Positions 1 through 5,542 of a stretch of 7,057 nucleotides of DNA are shown here, piece after piece. The notes under the pieces were generated by a model. The model worked only from the letters and a program-made list of their open reading frames with translations, was not told where the DNA came from and searched no databases. The translations under genes were made by a program, and so were the position numbers. This stretch comes from a bacterium (lineage in GTDB: Bacteria; Zixibacteria; MSB-5A5; GN15; FEB-12), in assembly GCA_030619425.1 (NCBI GenBank), contig JAUXBJ010000085.1:1-7057 (forward strand), written 5' to 3'. Position 1 is the stretch's first letter; each line of letters opens with the position of its first letter.

Positions 1-590
1 ACGGCGCGGCGCTTGATGGCGGTAGTGATTAACCCGGTACCGAGCGGTTTGGTGAGAAACAGGTGGTCGCCCGGACGCGCGCCGCCGTTGGTGATAATGC
101 GCCGCGGATCAACCACTCCGGTCACCGCGATGCCGTATTTCAGTTCCTTGTCCTTGATCGAGTGTCCCCCTACCACCACCGCTCCCGCTTCGGCAACTTT
201 GTCACCGCCCCCGCGCAGGATCTCGGTGAGAAACTCATCCGGCATCGATCCGACCGGGAAGCCGACGATATTCAAAGCTGTTAGTGGTCGTCCTCCCATA
301 GCGTAAACATCGGACAGCGCGTTGGCGGCGGCAATCTGACCAAACTGATACGGATCATCGACGATCGGCGGAAAAAAGTCGACCGTCTGGACCAGTGCCT
401 GCTGCTCGTTGATCCGGAAGACACCAGCGTCGTCCGCATGATTGAAGCCGACGAGCATATCCGGGTGCGACCATTCGGGAAGTCCCTTGAGTGCCTGCGC
501 CAAAAACTTTGGCGCCAGTTTCGACGCTCAACCGGCGCAACTGACTTCGGCGGTCAGCTTGATTGTGGTTTCTTTACGTTTGTCTTCCAT
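1..590 (-). CDS. selD: Selenide, water dikinase (selenophosphate synthetase), selenocysteine-containing; 3' end outside the window
   Basis: SelD makes selenophosphate from selenide and ATP, the selenium donor for Sec-tRNA synthesis and for 2-selenouridine in tRNA. The visible 196 residues cover the N-terminal half of a protein usually near 345 aa. The catalytic segment reads SCAG-U-ASK at residues 17-24, with an in-frame UGA as codon 21 aligned to Cys17 of the E. coli enzyme (GAGCGCK) and Lys24 aligned to its Lys20. Further family hallmarks follow: ADDAGVF (52-58), QTVDFFPP (68-75), AAANALSDVYAMGG (87-100, with the metal-binding Asp94), NIVGFP (107-112) and VVGGHSIKD (139-147). The ATG at 590 is forced, because an in-frame stop lies two codons upstream. 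No clear Shine-Dalgarno is visible; the preceding gene ends 8 nt before, so translational coupling is likely. Translation past UGA would need SelA, SelB and SelC, none of which is in this window. Ordinary gene callers will truncate this gene or miss its start. Confidence 0.96.
495..518 (-). promoter_or_regulatory. Bacterial SECIS-like hairpin directing Sec insertion in selD
   Basis: On the selD mRNA strand, GCGCCAAA-GUU-UUUGGCGC (515 down to 497) forms a perfect 8-bp stem with a three-base loop. Two further pairs (CU/AG at 518-517 and 496-495) lie below it, beyond a single bulged G at 516. The loop begins with G, 20 nt after the UGA. From what is known of bacterial SECIS elements, a G in the first two loop positions and a UGA-to-loop distance of roughly 16-37 nt are expected, and both hold. 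The hairpin lies inside the coding sequence (codons for LAPKFLAQ), as bacterial SECIS elements do. SelB binding is inferred. Confidence 0.8.
528..530 (-). other. In-frame UGA selenocysteine codon of selD (residue 21)
   Basis: Reading selD from the ATG at 590, codon 21 is TGA. SelD-like sequence continues in the same frame on both sides without another stop down to the window edge. The position is the known Cys/Sec active-site residue of SelD. The residue two places on, a second Cys in E. coli (Cys19), is Ser here, and the catalytic Lys is kept. This supports recoding rather than a nonsense mutation. Confidence 0.93.
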
Positions 591-598
591 ACATCACA

Positions 599-1114
599 TT
601 AGAATGATATTCTCAAGGCCGAACCGACGCCGACCTTATGCGGCACTAATTGTGGACTCAAACATACTGCCATTGACAACCGCTTCTGATCTCGATTGTA
701 AACCCGCACCGCTTCCTTGAGATGGTTAGTAGCTGAATTATTGCATAGATTCGATATGACCCCGACACCTATCGCTGCTATCAGAGGGTATTGGTATTCG
801 TCCCGCCAAGTATCGAAGACGGACACGATTAACAACCCCGCAACAATGGCGCCACAGGTGTAGCCCATGAATGCGGCCAGGACTTTCCGCTTACCGTAAC
901 GTTCCATTTCAAACACGGCACGTTCATTGCCGGTCATCAGTTCTCGCAAGGATGTGCCCCTGGCGCCGACGTCCTGATAGGTATCGCCGCTGTCGACCGA
1001 GTACTTCCATCCCTGAAAGATCTCCTTCTTGAGTATGATCTCATCGGCTGAGACATTCGTACCCATAACAAGAAAAAGGGAAGTAAGCAATATGAACAGA
1101 ACCAGTTTCGACAC
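599..1114 (-). CDS. Small secreted or membrane protein of unknown function with two hydrophobic segments
   Basis: The 171-aa product starts with GTG at 1114, chosen because AGGAG lies 6 nt upstream; an overlapping ATG at 1116 is in another frame. Residues 1-23 look like a signal peptide with possible cleavage after VSA (21-23). Two hydrophobic segments follow at about 79-100 and 109-124. Between signal and membrane part comes a short polar stretch with YQDVGARGTSLRELM (46-60), and after the second helix LKEAVRVYNRD (132-142). From memory, this layout (short motif, 'LxELM..N..A', two helices, then 'AVxxYN') recurs in uncharacterised proteins of Bacteroidetes and related phyla, but I cannot name a domain. 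The C-terminus ends in VGVGSALRISF, alternating and Phe-terminal, reminiscent of a final outer-membrane beta strand; this is weak evidence. It ends 8 nt before selD on the same strand, so the two are probably cotranscribed, though no selenium role is visible. Confidence 0.75.
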   Translation of the reverse strand: MSKLVLFILLTSLFLVMGTNVSADEIILKKEIFQGWKYSVDSGDTYQDVGARGTSLRELMTGNERAVFEMERYGKRKVLAAFMGYTCGAIVAGLLIVSVFDTWRDEYQYPLIAAIGVGVISNLCNNSATNHLKEAVRVYNRDQKRLSMAVCLSPQLVPHKVGVGSALRISF

Positions 1115-1146
1115 ATCTATCTCCTACAAGTGCAATTGCAGCTTCA

Positions 1147-1175
1147 AGAATAGCCCAATCATGGCGTGTTGTCAA
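1147..1175 (-). promoter_or_regulatory. Sigma70-type promoter for the 599-1114 gene and selD
   Basis: On the minus strand TTGACA (1175-1170) is followed by a 17-nt spacer and TATTCT (1152-1147), a perfect -35 and a 4/6 match to the -10 consensus. Transcription would start near 1140, leaving a leader of about 26 nt that contains the AGGAG ribosome site of the downstream gene. Confidence 0.65.
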
Positions 1176-1201
1176 CTGTGGTGTCGGCGGGACTGACGCT
1201 C

Positions 1202-1228
1202 TTGACACAACGTGGACCCTGCTATATT
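1202..1228 (+). promoter_or_regulatory. Candidate promoter for the rightward unknown gene, possibly giving a leaderless mRNA
   Basis: TTGACA at 1202-1207 is followed by TATATT at 1223-1228 (15-nt spacer) or, overlapping it, TATTTT at 1225-1230 (17-nt spacer). With the first choice, transcription would start at about 1235-1236, on the ATG at 1236. No Shine-Dalgarno is present at a usable distance; GCGGA directly abuts the ATG. The -35 lies 26 bp from the opposing -35 at 1170-1175, so the two promoters are back to back. Confidence 0.5.
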
Positions 1229-1235
1229 TTGCGGA

Positions 1236-1910
1236 ATGCGTAGAGACGGTCAAGAACAACACCGGATTAGAGAAATCCTGACGCACTGCGCTGATCTGTT
1301 CAGTAAGAACATACAATTCTCCCTGTCCGATAGCGTAATCGCAGCTGCGATCGAGAAATTCGAGGGGAATGATAGTATTCTAAGTGTTCTTCCGAAAGTC
1401 ATCCTCATCAATTTGGTCTATTCCACTCAGATTTATGATACGGGAAGGATTGCGAGGCACATTCTCAAGACGGACGCAGACATACGTTTGACAGATGGTG
1501 ACCTCTCGCTGGTTGACGATATCCGACGCGGACATGGTATAAGGACTAAGAAAACAGGTAAGGGAATAGATTTCTATTCCTTCGCCACAAAGTACACTGC
1601 TCTTCACGAACCCACCAAATTCCCGATTTATGATAATCTTGTGATGAGGCTACTCACAGTACTCAATAAACGACTCAGATTCTGTCCGCGTTTCACTCAG
1701 GCTGTCCTTCGCGATTATCAGCAATACGTCTCTGTCATCAATGCACTTATTGAGTTCACTGACCTTGAGTCACTCAAATATAAGCGATTCGATCAAGGTC
1801 TGTGGGTCTACGCGAAGTTTCTTTACGAGCAATCGAATCTTATGCCCAGCGAACGACAAAGGATATCCGAACTGGACTTCTCGAACAAAGACGGAAGTAA
1901 GCGTGAGTAA
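1236..1910 (+). CDS. Protein of unknown function with FYSFATKY...FPIYDN motif
   Basis: This 224-aa, apparently soluble and mostly helical protein has no signal peptide or membrane segment. Its most striking part is FYSFATKY (113-120) followed after eight residues by FPIYDN (129-134). From memory, similar 'S-F-A-[ST]-K ... P-x-x-[FY]-P-I-[YF]-D' motifs recur in uncharacterised accessory-genome proteins of this size, but I cannot assign a family or activity. I prefer the ATG at 1236 to the GTG at 1212, because the GTG lies between the -35 and -10 of the candidate promoter. Base use differs from the flanking genes: 8 of 19 Arg codons are AGA/AGG (3 of 17 in thpR), ATA is common, and the 60-base blocks at 1381-1440 and 1621-1680 are only about 35-38% G+C (37/60 at 3541-3600 in cinA). 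This suggests acquisition from elsewhere. The next gene on the same strand starts 95 nt downstream. The expression of the ORF is not in doubt by length, but its role is. Confidence 0.72.
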   Translation: MRRDGQEQHRIREILTHCADLFSKNIQFSLSDSVIAAAIEKFEGNDSILSVLPKVILINLVYSTQIYDTGRIARHILKTDADIRLTDGDLSLVDDIRRGHGIRTKKTGKGIDFYSFATKYTALHEPTKFPIYDNLVMRLLTVLNKRLRFCPRFTQAVLRDYQQYVSVINALIEFTDLESLKYKRFDQGLWVYAKFLYEQSNLMPSERQRISELDFSNKDGSKRE

Positions 1911-2005
1911 AAGCGAAAGCGACAGCGGGTTCCCTCAGCTTGCTGTTTGATGCGTAGGACCACAACAAAGATTGTATGCAGAATTGATTAGCTGAAGGGA
2001 ATTCC

Positions 2006-2410
2006 GTGGTCGAGGATCTATTCACACTGGAGAAGCATCGCTGGTATGCGTGGGAGATGTTGCCGGGATACACCGGTAGTCGATACTACTCACCAATTCG
2101 AGTAGAAAACATTCAGCCATTGCAAACCGGCAGGGGAATTCTCGAACTCCGTTTTTGGAACGCCTGTTACGCAGAGGGTGTGCAGAGTTTTGTCTTGAGA
2201 CTTATGGTTCTTCATCGAGGCCAGGAGTACATGATCGTGAAGCTCCTTTATGGCGACGATTCGGAGGGAGATCGCTGTGGAATCATTAGCCCGATTACAA
2301 GTTCGTGGCTGCAATGTCATTTTCCGGAAGTTCTGAAAAAACCAAGCACCTCAGGCTTGGTTGATGAAGTCGACTTGGAGTTGCATCTTGAGAGGATTCT
2401 AAATTCTTAA
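2006..2410 (+). CDS. Small protein of unknown function (WYAWEMLPGYTG motif)
   Basis: The 134-aa product begins with GTG at 2006, supported by GAAGGGA ending 5 nt upstream. It has no signal peptide or membrane helix and looks like a compact alpha/beta protein. Recognisable stretches are WYAWEMLPGYTGSRYYSPI (13-31), GILELRFWNACYAEGVQ (44-60) and CGIISPITSSWL (91-102). I have an impression of having seen related 'WYAWQMLPGY...YFSPI' proteins among bacterial hypotheticals, but no function goes with them. It follows the 224-aa gene by 95 nt on the same strand and I see no good promoter in that gap, so cotranscription is plausible. Immediately downstream lies a cluster of GC-rich palindromes and then the convergent thpR operon. 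The translated frame is clean with conserved-looking aromatic and Gly-Pro positions, so I take it as real. Confidence 0.7.
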   Translation: MVEDLFTLEKHRWYAWEMLPGYTGSRYYSPIRVENIQPLQTGRGILELRFWNACYAEGVQSFVLRLMVLHRGQEYMIVKLLYGDDSEGDRCGIISPITSSWLQCHFPEVLKKPSTSGLVDEVDLELHLERILNS

Positions 2411-2426
2411 CGATCAGTTTGCTCTC

Positions 2427-2450
2427 GGCGGGTTCGAAGACGGACCCGCC
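2427..2450. repeat. GC-rich inverted repeat between convergent genes (possible terminator or dispersed palindrome)
   Basis: GGCGGGT (2427-2433) and ACCCGCC (2444-2450) are perfect 7-bp inverted arms around a 10-nt loop, starting 16 nt after the stop of the 134-aa gene. There is no T-tract on either strand, so it is not a classical intrinsic terminator. The sequence has the look of an intergenic palindrome that could recur elsewhere in the genome; only one copy is visible here. Confidence 0.55.
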
Positions 2451-2482
2451 CTACGAGGCTGGCTGCAGTGTTGTAGGCCAAT

Positions 2483-2516
2483 CCCACAGCCCCGCCTAGG
2501 CGGGGTGGGCCACCCA
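2483..2516. repeat. Perfect 16-bp palindrome with flanking inverted arms
   Basis: CCCCGCCTAGGCGGGG at 2490-2505 is a perfect 16-bp palindrome. CCCA (2483-2486) and TGGG (2506-2509) extend it across a three-base bulge, and TGGG can instead pair with CCCA at 2513-2516, giving competing folds. Imperfect direct repeats of the form TGTAGGC-NN-AT lie on either side (2472-2482 and 2523-2533). The element sits in the 144-nt gap between two convergent transcription units, so it may end or protect transcripts from both sides. No transposase or clear target duplication is seen. Confidence 0.55.
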
Positions 2517-2554
2517 GGGCAATGTAGGCAGATGTGTCAAGAAGGTTGCTGTTC

Positions 2555-3130
2555 TCAATCCCCGAACCGCTCCTGCCCCAACATAGCTTCGTGCAGGCGG
2601 TCGTAGATGGGTCCCTTCGGCGTGAGAGTTGATTTGAACAGAACGAGTCGGTCGAGAGTCAACACTTGCGGTTCCAACGCGAACGATTCCAGGTGGGCAA
2701 TCAGTTGCTCCAAACCCTGTGGCTTACGTATGCGCGCCAGCGTAAGATGTGGCCTGAAACCTTTGGTCTCCTTCTCGAAGCGCAGTTTGCGCACACCTAA
2801 CTCCACCTGTCGCGCGAGCTTTTCGAGGAGGTCGACGTTATCGTGAATGCCGGCCCAAATGACACGCGGTCGTCTGAGATTTGGAAAAGCGCCGAGGCAA
2901 TCGATTGTTGTTGCAACGGTTGGATGTTCTGATGCGACTTTGTCAAGCAGTTGCCTGATCTTCGGCACCCGCTGTTCCTCGGTGTCGCCGAGGAAGCGAA
3001 CGGTCAGATGAACATTCTGCGGCGCGACCCACTTGACGGACCCACCGTGTGGCTTCAACTCGTCGATGATGCTACTCAGGTAGCGTTCCACTTGAAGCCC
3101 CAACGGCAGGGCGATAAACAGTCGCATCAT
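2555..3130 (-). CDS. thpR: RNA 2',3'-cyclic phosphodiesterase (LigT/ThpR, 2H family)
   Basis: ThpR enzymes of the 2H phosphoesterase family open 2',3'-cyclic phosphates at RNA ends to 2'-phosphates and were first known as 2'-5' RNA ligases (LigT). The 191-aa length is typical. Both signature H-x-T-x motifs are present, HLTV at 41-44 and HLTL at 128-131, supplying the two catalytic His/Thr pairs. MRLFIALPL at the N-terminus, LGAFPNLRRPRVIWAGI (79-95) and GFRPHLTLARIR (124-135) also match the family. The start is the ATG at 3130, whose ATGA overlaps the cinA stop by 4 nt; a second Met follows directly and could be used instead. It is the last gene of the pgsA operon and is probably translated by coupling to cinA. 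The protein is cytoplasmic with no signal or membrane helix. Confidence 0.95.
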   Translation of the reverse strand: MMRLFIALPLGLQVERYLSSIIDELKPHGGSVKWVAPQNVHLTVRFLGDTEEQRVPKIRQLLDKVASEHPTVATTIDCLGAFPNLRRPRVIWAGIHDNVDLLEKLARQVELGVRKLRFEKETKGFRPHLTLARIRKPQGLEQLIAHLESFALEPQVLTLDRLVLFKSTLTPKGPIYDRLHEAMLGQERFGD

Positions 3131-4368
3131 TTGATGTCGAGAATCTCCCGCCTTAACAACTCCAGCGCAGCGTAGGACGCTCGCGAGCGTCCGGTATCGC
3201 GCTTGGCGCCGAAGTTGAACTTCCGAGCATACGATGCGTGCCCGGAGGCCAGGCCGATATAGGTCGTTCCTACCGGTTTGTCGTCGGTGCCGCCGGCCGG
3301 TCCGGCGATACCGGTGATCGAAAGAGCGTAGCTACTTTTCAACAGTTTGCGGCAACCGACGGCCATGGCTATCGCGCACGGTTCGGAGACGGCGCCGTGT
3401 TCTTCAAGGATCGCCGCGTCCACGCCGAGTTGCTCAACTTTCACATCGTCGGCATAAGCGATGACGCCACCGAGGAAATAGTTCGACGAACCGCTCACCG
3501 ACGTGATCAGCATACCCAGCTCTCCGCCGGTACAGGATTCCGCCACGACCAGCGTTTTGTCGTTGTCGGCCAACAGTTGTCCGACCACCGCTTCCAGGCT
3601 GTCATCATCACGCCCATAGATGTAGCGGCCGCAGGTATCTTCCAGATACCGAACCAGTCGCAGAGCCTTGTCGCCGGCCGCCTCTGCGTTCTCGGCGGTG
3701 GCCATGATGCGCAGATCAACGCCGCTGTACGATGGCAAATAAGCCAGTCTGACGCCGGGTTCGAGCTTGAGATCATGACTGATCTTATCGGCCAGTTTAG
3801 ACTCATAGATGCCGGTCGTACGCAGTTTCATGATCCGTGTCGCCTGCGCTGTCTGAATCCCTCGAAGGTATGGCATCACCTCATCAACCATGATTTGATC
3901 CGCCTCAAACGGCACCCCCGGCAGGGAGATGAAGATGCGCCCTTCCTCGGCGATGCACAGCCCTACCGCGGAACCATGCTTGTTGGGAAACAAGGTAGCT
4001 CCCTGGGGTAACAACGCCTGGTTCTGATTGATGGCCGGCATCTCGACGCCGCGTTTGGCAAAGCGCGCTCGGATATCGTCAAGAATTTCCTGATGGAAGA
4101 TGAGGTTACGTTTGAACAAGCGGACGATCGCCTTCTTGGTAATGTCGTCATGAGTCGGCCCCAGACCGCCGGTCGTTATCACCAGGCGCGCCCGTTTGAG
4201 CGCGAGCCGGAAGGCCTCTTCCATAGACTCCAGCGAGTCACCGACCGACGTCTGGTAACGCACGCTGAACCCGAGATCGGTCACGTAACGAGCGATCAGG
4301 GCAGCGTTGGTATTGACCGTATGGCCGGTAATCAACTCATCGCCGATAGTGATTATTTCGGTGTCCAT
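3127..4368 (-). CDS. cinA: CinA-family protein: N-terminal molybdopterin-binding-like domain plus C-terminal NMN deamidase (PncC) domain
   Basis: CinA proteins recycle pyridine nucleotides: the C-terminal domain converts nicotinamide mononucleotide to nicotinic acid mononucleotide, and the N-terminal COG1058 domain has ADP-ribose pyrophosphatase activity in studied members. The 413-aa length is full. Domain 1 (about 1-165) starts EIITIGDELITGHTVNTN (4-21) and carries the TTGGLGPTHDDIT loop (65-77). A linker domain follows (about 175-250). The amidase domain (about 255-413) has AESCTGG (276-282) with the expected catalytic Ser278, ITGIAGPAGGT (351-361), PVGTTYIG (365-372) and a C-terminal Arg-rich segment. 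All key motifs are intact. The ATG at 4368 gives the canonical N-terminus; the nearest ribosome-site-like AAGGA is about 11 nt upstream, rather far. It starts 25 nt after pgpA and overlaps thpR by 4 nt. A competence role, as the name implies, is not supported here by neighbours such as recA. Confidence 0.96.
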   Translation of the reverse strand: MDTEIITIGDELITGHTVNTNAALIARYVTDLGFSVRYQTSVGDSLESMEEAFRLALKRARLVITTGGLGPTHDDITKKAIVRLFKRNLIFHQEILDDIRARFAKRGVEMPAINQNQALLPQGATLFPNKHGSAVGLCIAEEGRIFISLPGVPFEADQIMVDEVMPYLRGIQTAQATRIMKLRTTGIYESKLADKISHDLKLEPGVRLAYLPSYSGVDLRIMATAENAEAAGDKALRLVRYLEDTCGRYIYGRDDDSLEAVVGQLLADNDKTLVVAESCTGGELGMLITSVSGSSNYFLGGVIAYADDVKVEQLGVDAAILEEHGAVSEPCAIAMAVGCRKLLKSSYALSITGIAGPAGGTDDKPVGTTYIGLASGHASYARKFNFGAKRDTGRSRASYAALELLRREILDIK

Positions 4369-4393
4369 GATGCAACGTTTCCTTTGAGCAAGC

Positions 4394-4864
4394 TCACCCC
4401 TGTCCTGACAGGTACTTCTCCAATCCGTAGATGATCAAACGAGTGGCGATGTTCGCCTGCACACCGGCGACGATGTCGTCCACTGTTATTCCCCAGCCAC
4501 CGGGCAGTTTTTCCGACTGCGCCGCGGGCGGGATTTTGACGACATCGAAACCCCGAAATGCGAAAAAAGCAATCGCATAATTGGTGAGCGAATACGGCAC
4601 GAACAATAACGTCACGAACATCCCGGCCCACTCGTCGATTACGATCTTGCGCGCATCGTGGCCGAACATCTTCTCAGCGCCACCGGCACTCCATACCGAT
4701 ACGATAAAACAGACAACGACGGCCGGCGCCAGCACCCACTGGTTGCCCGCAATGAGAAAGTATGCTATGAGCCAGGCCGGGATCGTTCCCCAGGTGCCGG
4801 GGTACGGCCAGCCATAACCGGAATACAAACCTGTGGCGATCAGCCTGATGAGGGAGTCTTTCAT
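4394..4864 (-). CDS. pgpA: Phosphatidylglycerophosphatase A
   Basis: PgpA removes the phosphate from phosphatidylglycerophosphate to give phosphatidylglycerol, acting in the cytoplasmic membrane. At 156 aa it is close to the usual length. Signatures are GYGWPYPGTWGT (16-27), the acidic D70-ARK-IVIDEWAGM (70-82), FRGFDVVKIPP (103-113) and LPGGWGITVDDIVAGVQAN (120-138); the Asp/Glu residues in these motifs are the expected Mg2+ ligands. Hydrophobic segments at about 30-58 and 80-102 fit a small integral membrane protein. The ATG at 4864 lies 7 nt after the pgsA stop, with only a weak ribosome-site-like AAAGTGA overlapping that stop, so translational coupling is likely. It stands directly behind pgsA, which makes its substrate, so the last two steps of phosphatidylglycerol synthesis are encoded together. 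The gene appears intact. Confidence 0.95.
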   Translation of the reverse strand: MKDSLIRLIATGLYSGYGWPYPGTWGTIPAWLIAYFLIAGNQWVLAPAVVVCFIVSVWSAGGAEKMFGHDARKIVIDEWAGMFVTLLFVPYSLTNYAIAFFAFRGFDVVKIPPAAQSEKLPGGWGITVDDIVAGVQANIATRLIIYGLEKYLSGQG

Positions 4865-4871
4865 GATGATT

Positions 4872-5459
4872 TCACTTTAACACTGATTTGATCATAAAGA
4901 AATATTTAATAACATAGTCGATACCGGTCCACACTGTTATCACGGCAGCCCCCCAGAGTAACAGGTTGAAGTAGAAGTAGTGGTCAAACTGAAAGAGTTG
5001 CAGAGCGGGGCTGTTGAAATGTTCCAGTGTAGTTATCAAGCTGACATATCCGATTACCCCGCCGACCACCGTGAGTTGCAGGAAGGTCTTGACCTTGGCC
5101 CACCAGGTGGGGGGGATGACCACACCGCGATATGCGGCCAGCAGCCTGAGGCCGGTGATGGCGAACTCGCGTCCGATGATCAGCATCACCGGCAGCGGTG
5201 AGACGTATTTCAGGGCGATAAACGATACCAACGCGCACGACACCAGGATCTTGTCGGCCAACGGATCCATGAACTTCCCAAAGCCGGTGATGATGCCGTA
5301 CTTGCGCGCGTAATGCCCATCGGCCAGATCGGTGAGAGCCGCGATCACGAACAAGGCAAGGCCGATCAGCCGCATGTAGAAACTATCAAACAGAAAGAAG
5401 TACATGAACACTGGCGCTATGATTATTCGCAACAGGGTGAGCTTGTTCGGTGTATTCAT
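4872..5459 (-). CDS. pgsA: CDP-diacylglycerol-glycerol-3-phosphate 3-phosphatidyltransferase
   Basis: PgsA condenses CDP-diacylglycerol with glycerol-3-phosphate to give phosphatidylglycerophosphate and CMP, the committed step to phosphatidylglycerol. The CDP-alcohol phosphotransferase signature D-x2-D-G-x2-A-R-x8-G-x3-D-x3-D is complete: D44, D47, G48, A51, R52, G61, D65 and D69. The N-terminal NTPNKLTLLRII (2-13) is typical of PgsA and helps tell it from other members of the superfamily. Several membrane helices are visible (about 8-24, 28-46, 71-95, 126-146 and 165-190). The 195-aa length is normal. The ATG at 5459 gives the canonical start; there is no Shine-Dalgarno, and the promoter -10 lies only 8 nt upstream, so the message may be leaderless. 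It is the first gene of the pgsA-pgpA-cinA-thpR operon. Confidence 0.95.
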   Translation of the reverse strand: MNTPNKLTLLRIIIAPVFMYFFLFDSFYMRLIGLALFVIAALTDLADGHYARKYGIITGFGKFMDPLADKILVSCALVSFIALKYVSPLPVMLIIGREFAITGLRLLAAYRGVVIPPTWWAKVKTFLQLTVVGGVIGYVSLITTLEHFNSPALQLFQFDHYFYFNLLLWGAAVITVWTGIDYVIKYFFMIKSVLK

Positions 5460-5467
5460 GGGTTGGT

Positions 5468-5496
5468 AATTTAGGGCAGGTCTCGGGGAGTGTCAA
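5468..5496 (-). promoter_or_regulatory. Promoter of the pgsA-pgpA-cinA-thpR operon, predicted leaderless
   Basis: On the minus strand TTGACA (5496-5491) is followed by exactly 17 nt and TAAATT (5473-5468), a perfect -35 and a 4/6 match to the -10. The expected transcription start, about 5460-5462, is 1-3 nt from the A of the pgsA ATG at 5459. That leaves no room for a ribosome binding site, and none is present. Confidence 0.65.
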
Positions 5497-5505
5497 CCGG
5501 AAACG

Positions 5506-5542
5506 GACACCGTCAAGCGGTGTCTCTCGCCGCTACGCGGCG
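5506..5542 (-). terminator. Two adjacent hairpins downstream of the DUF1028 gene, possible weak terminator
   Basis: CGCCGC (5528-5533) and GCGGCG (5537-5542) pair around a 3-nt loop; GACACCG (5506-5512) and CGGTGTC (5518-5524) pair around a 5-nt loop. Read on the minus strand they follow the DUF1028 gene by about 150 nt and sit just before the operon promoter, where they would insulate it. Only a short run of three T follows, so intrinsic termination is uncertain. Confidence 0.35.

Noticed and set aside
528..530. selD as a pseudogene broken by a nonsense codon
   Set aside because: The stop falls exactly on the known Sec/Cys site, everything around it is intact, and a SECIS-like hairpin follows.
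355..540. Minus-strand 61-aa frame over the start of selD
   Set aside because: It is a different frame of the same strand; the SelD motifs are all in the frame read from 590 through the UGA.
442..720. Plus-strand 92-aa frame
   Set aside because: Antisense to selD and the 599-1114 gene, with low-complexity composition and no recognisable motif.
1212..1235. GTG at 1212 as the start of the 224-aa protein
   Set aside because: It lies between the -35 and -10 of the candidate promoter and has no Shine-Dalgarno; the ATG at 1236 is preferred.
1041..1316. Minus-strand 91-aa frame across the divergent promoter region
   Set aside because: It would run through both promoters and both neighbouring gene starts; no family resemblance and no ribosome site.
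2427..2450. Possible tRNA, because GGTTCGAA resembles a T-loop
   Set aside because: The following bases do not pair as a T-arm and there is no acceptor, D-arm or anticodon arm; it is the loop of a simple inverted repeat.
3238..4011. Plus-strand 257-aa frame inside cinA
   Set aside because: Long antisense frames are common in GC-rich genes; cinA is unmistakable on the other strand and this product resembles nothing.
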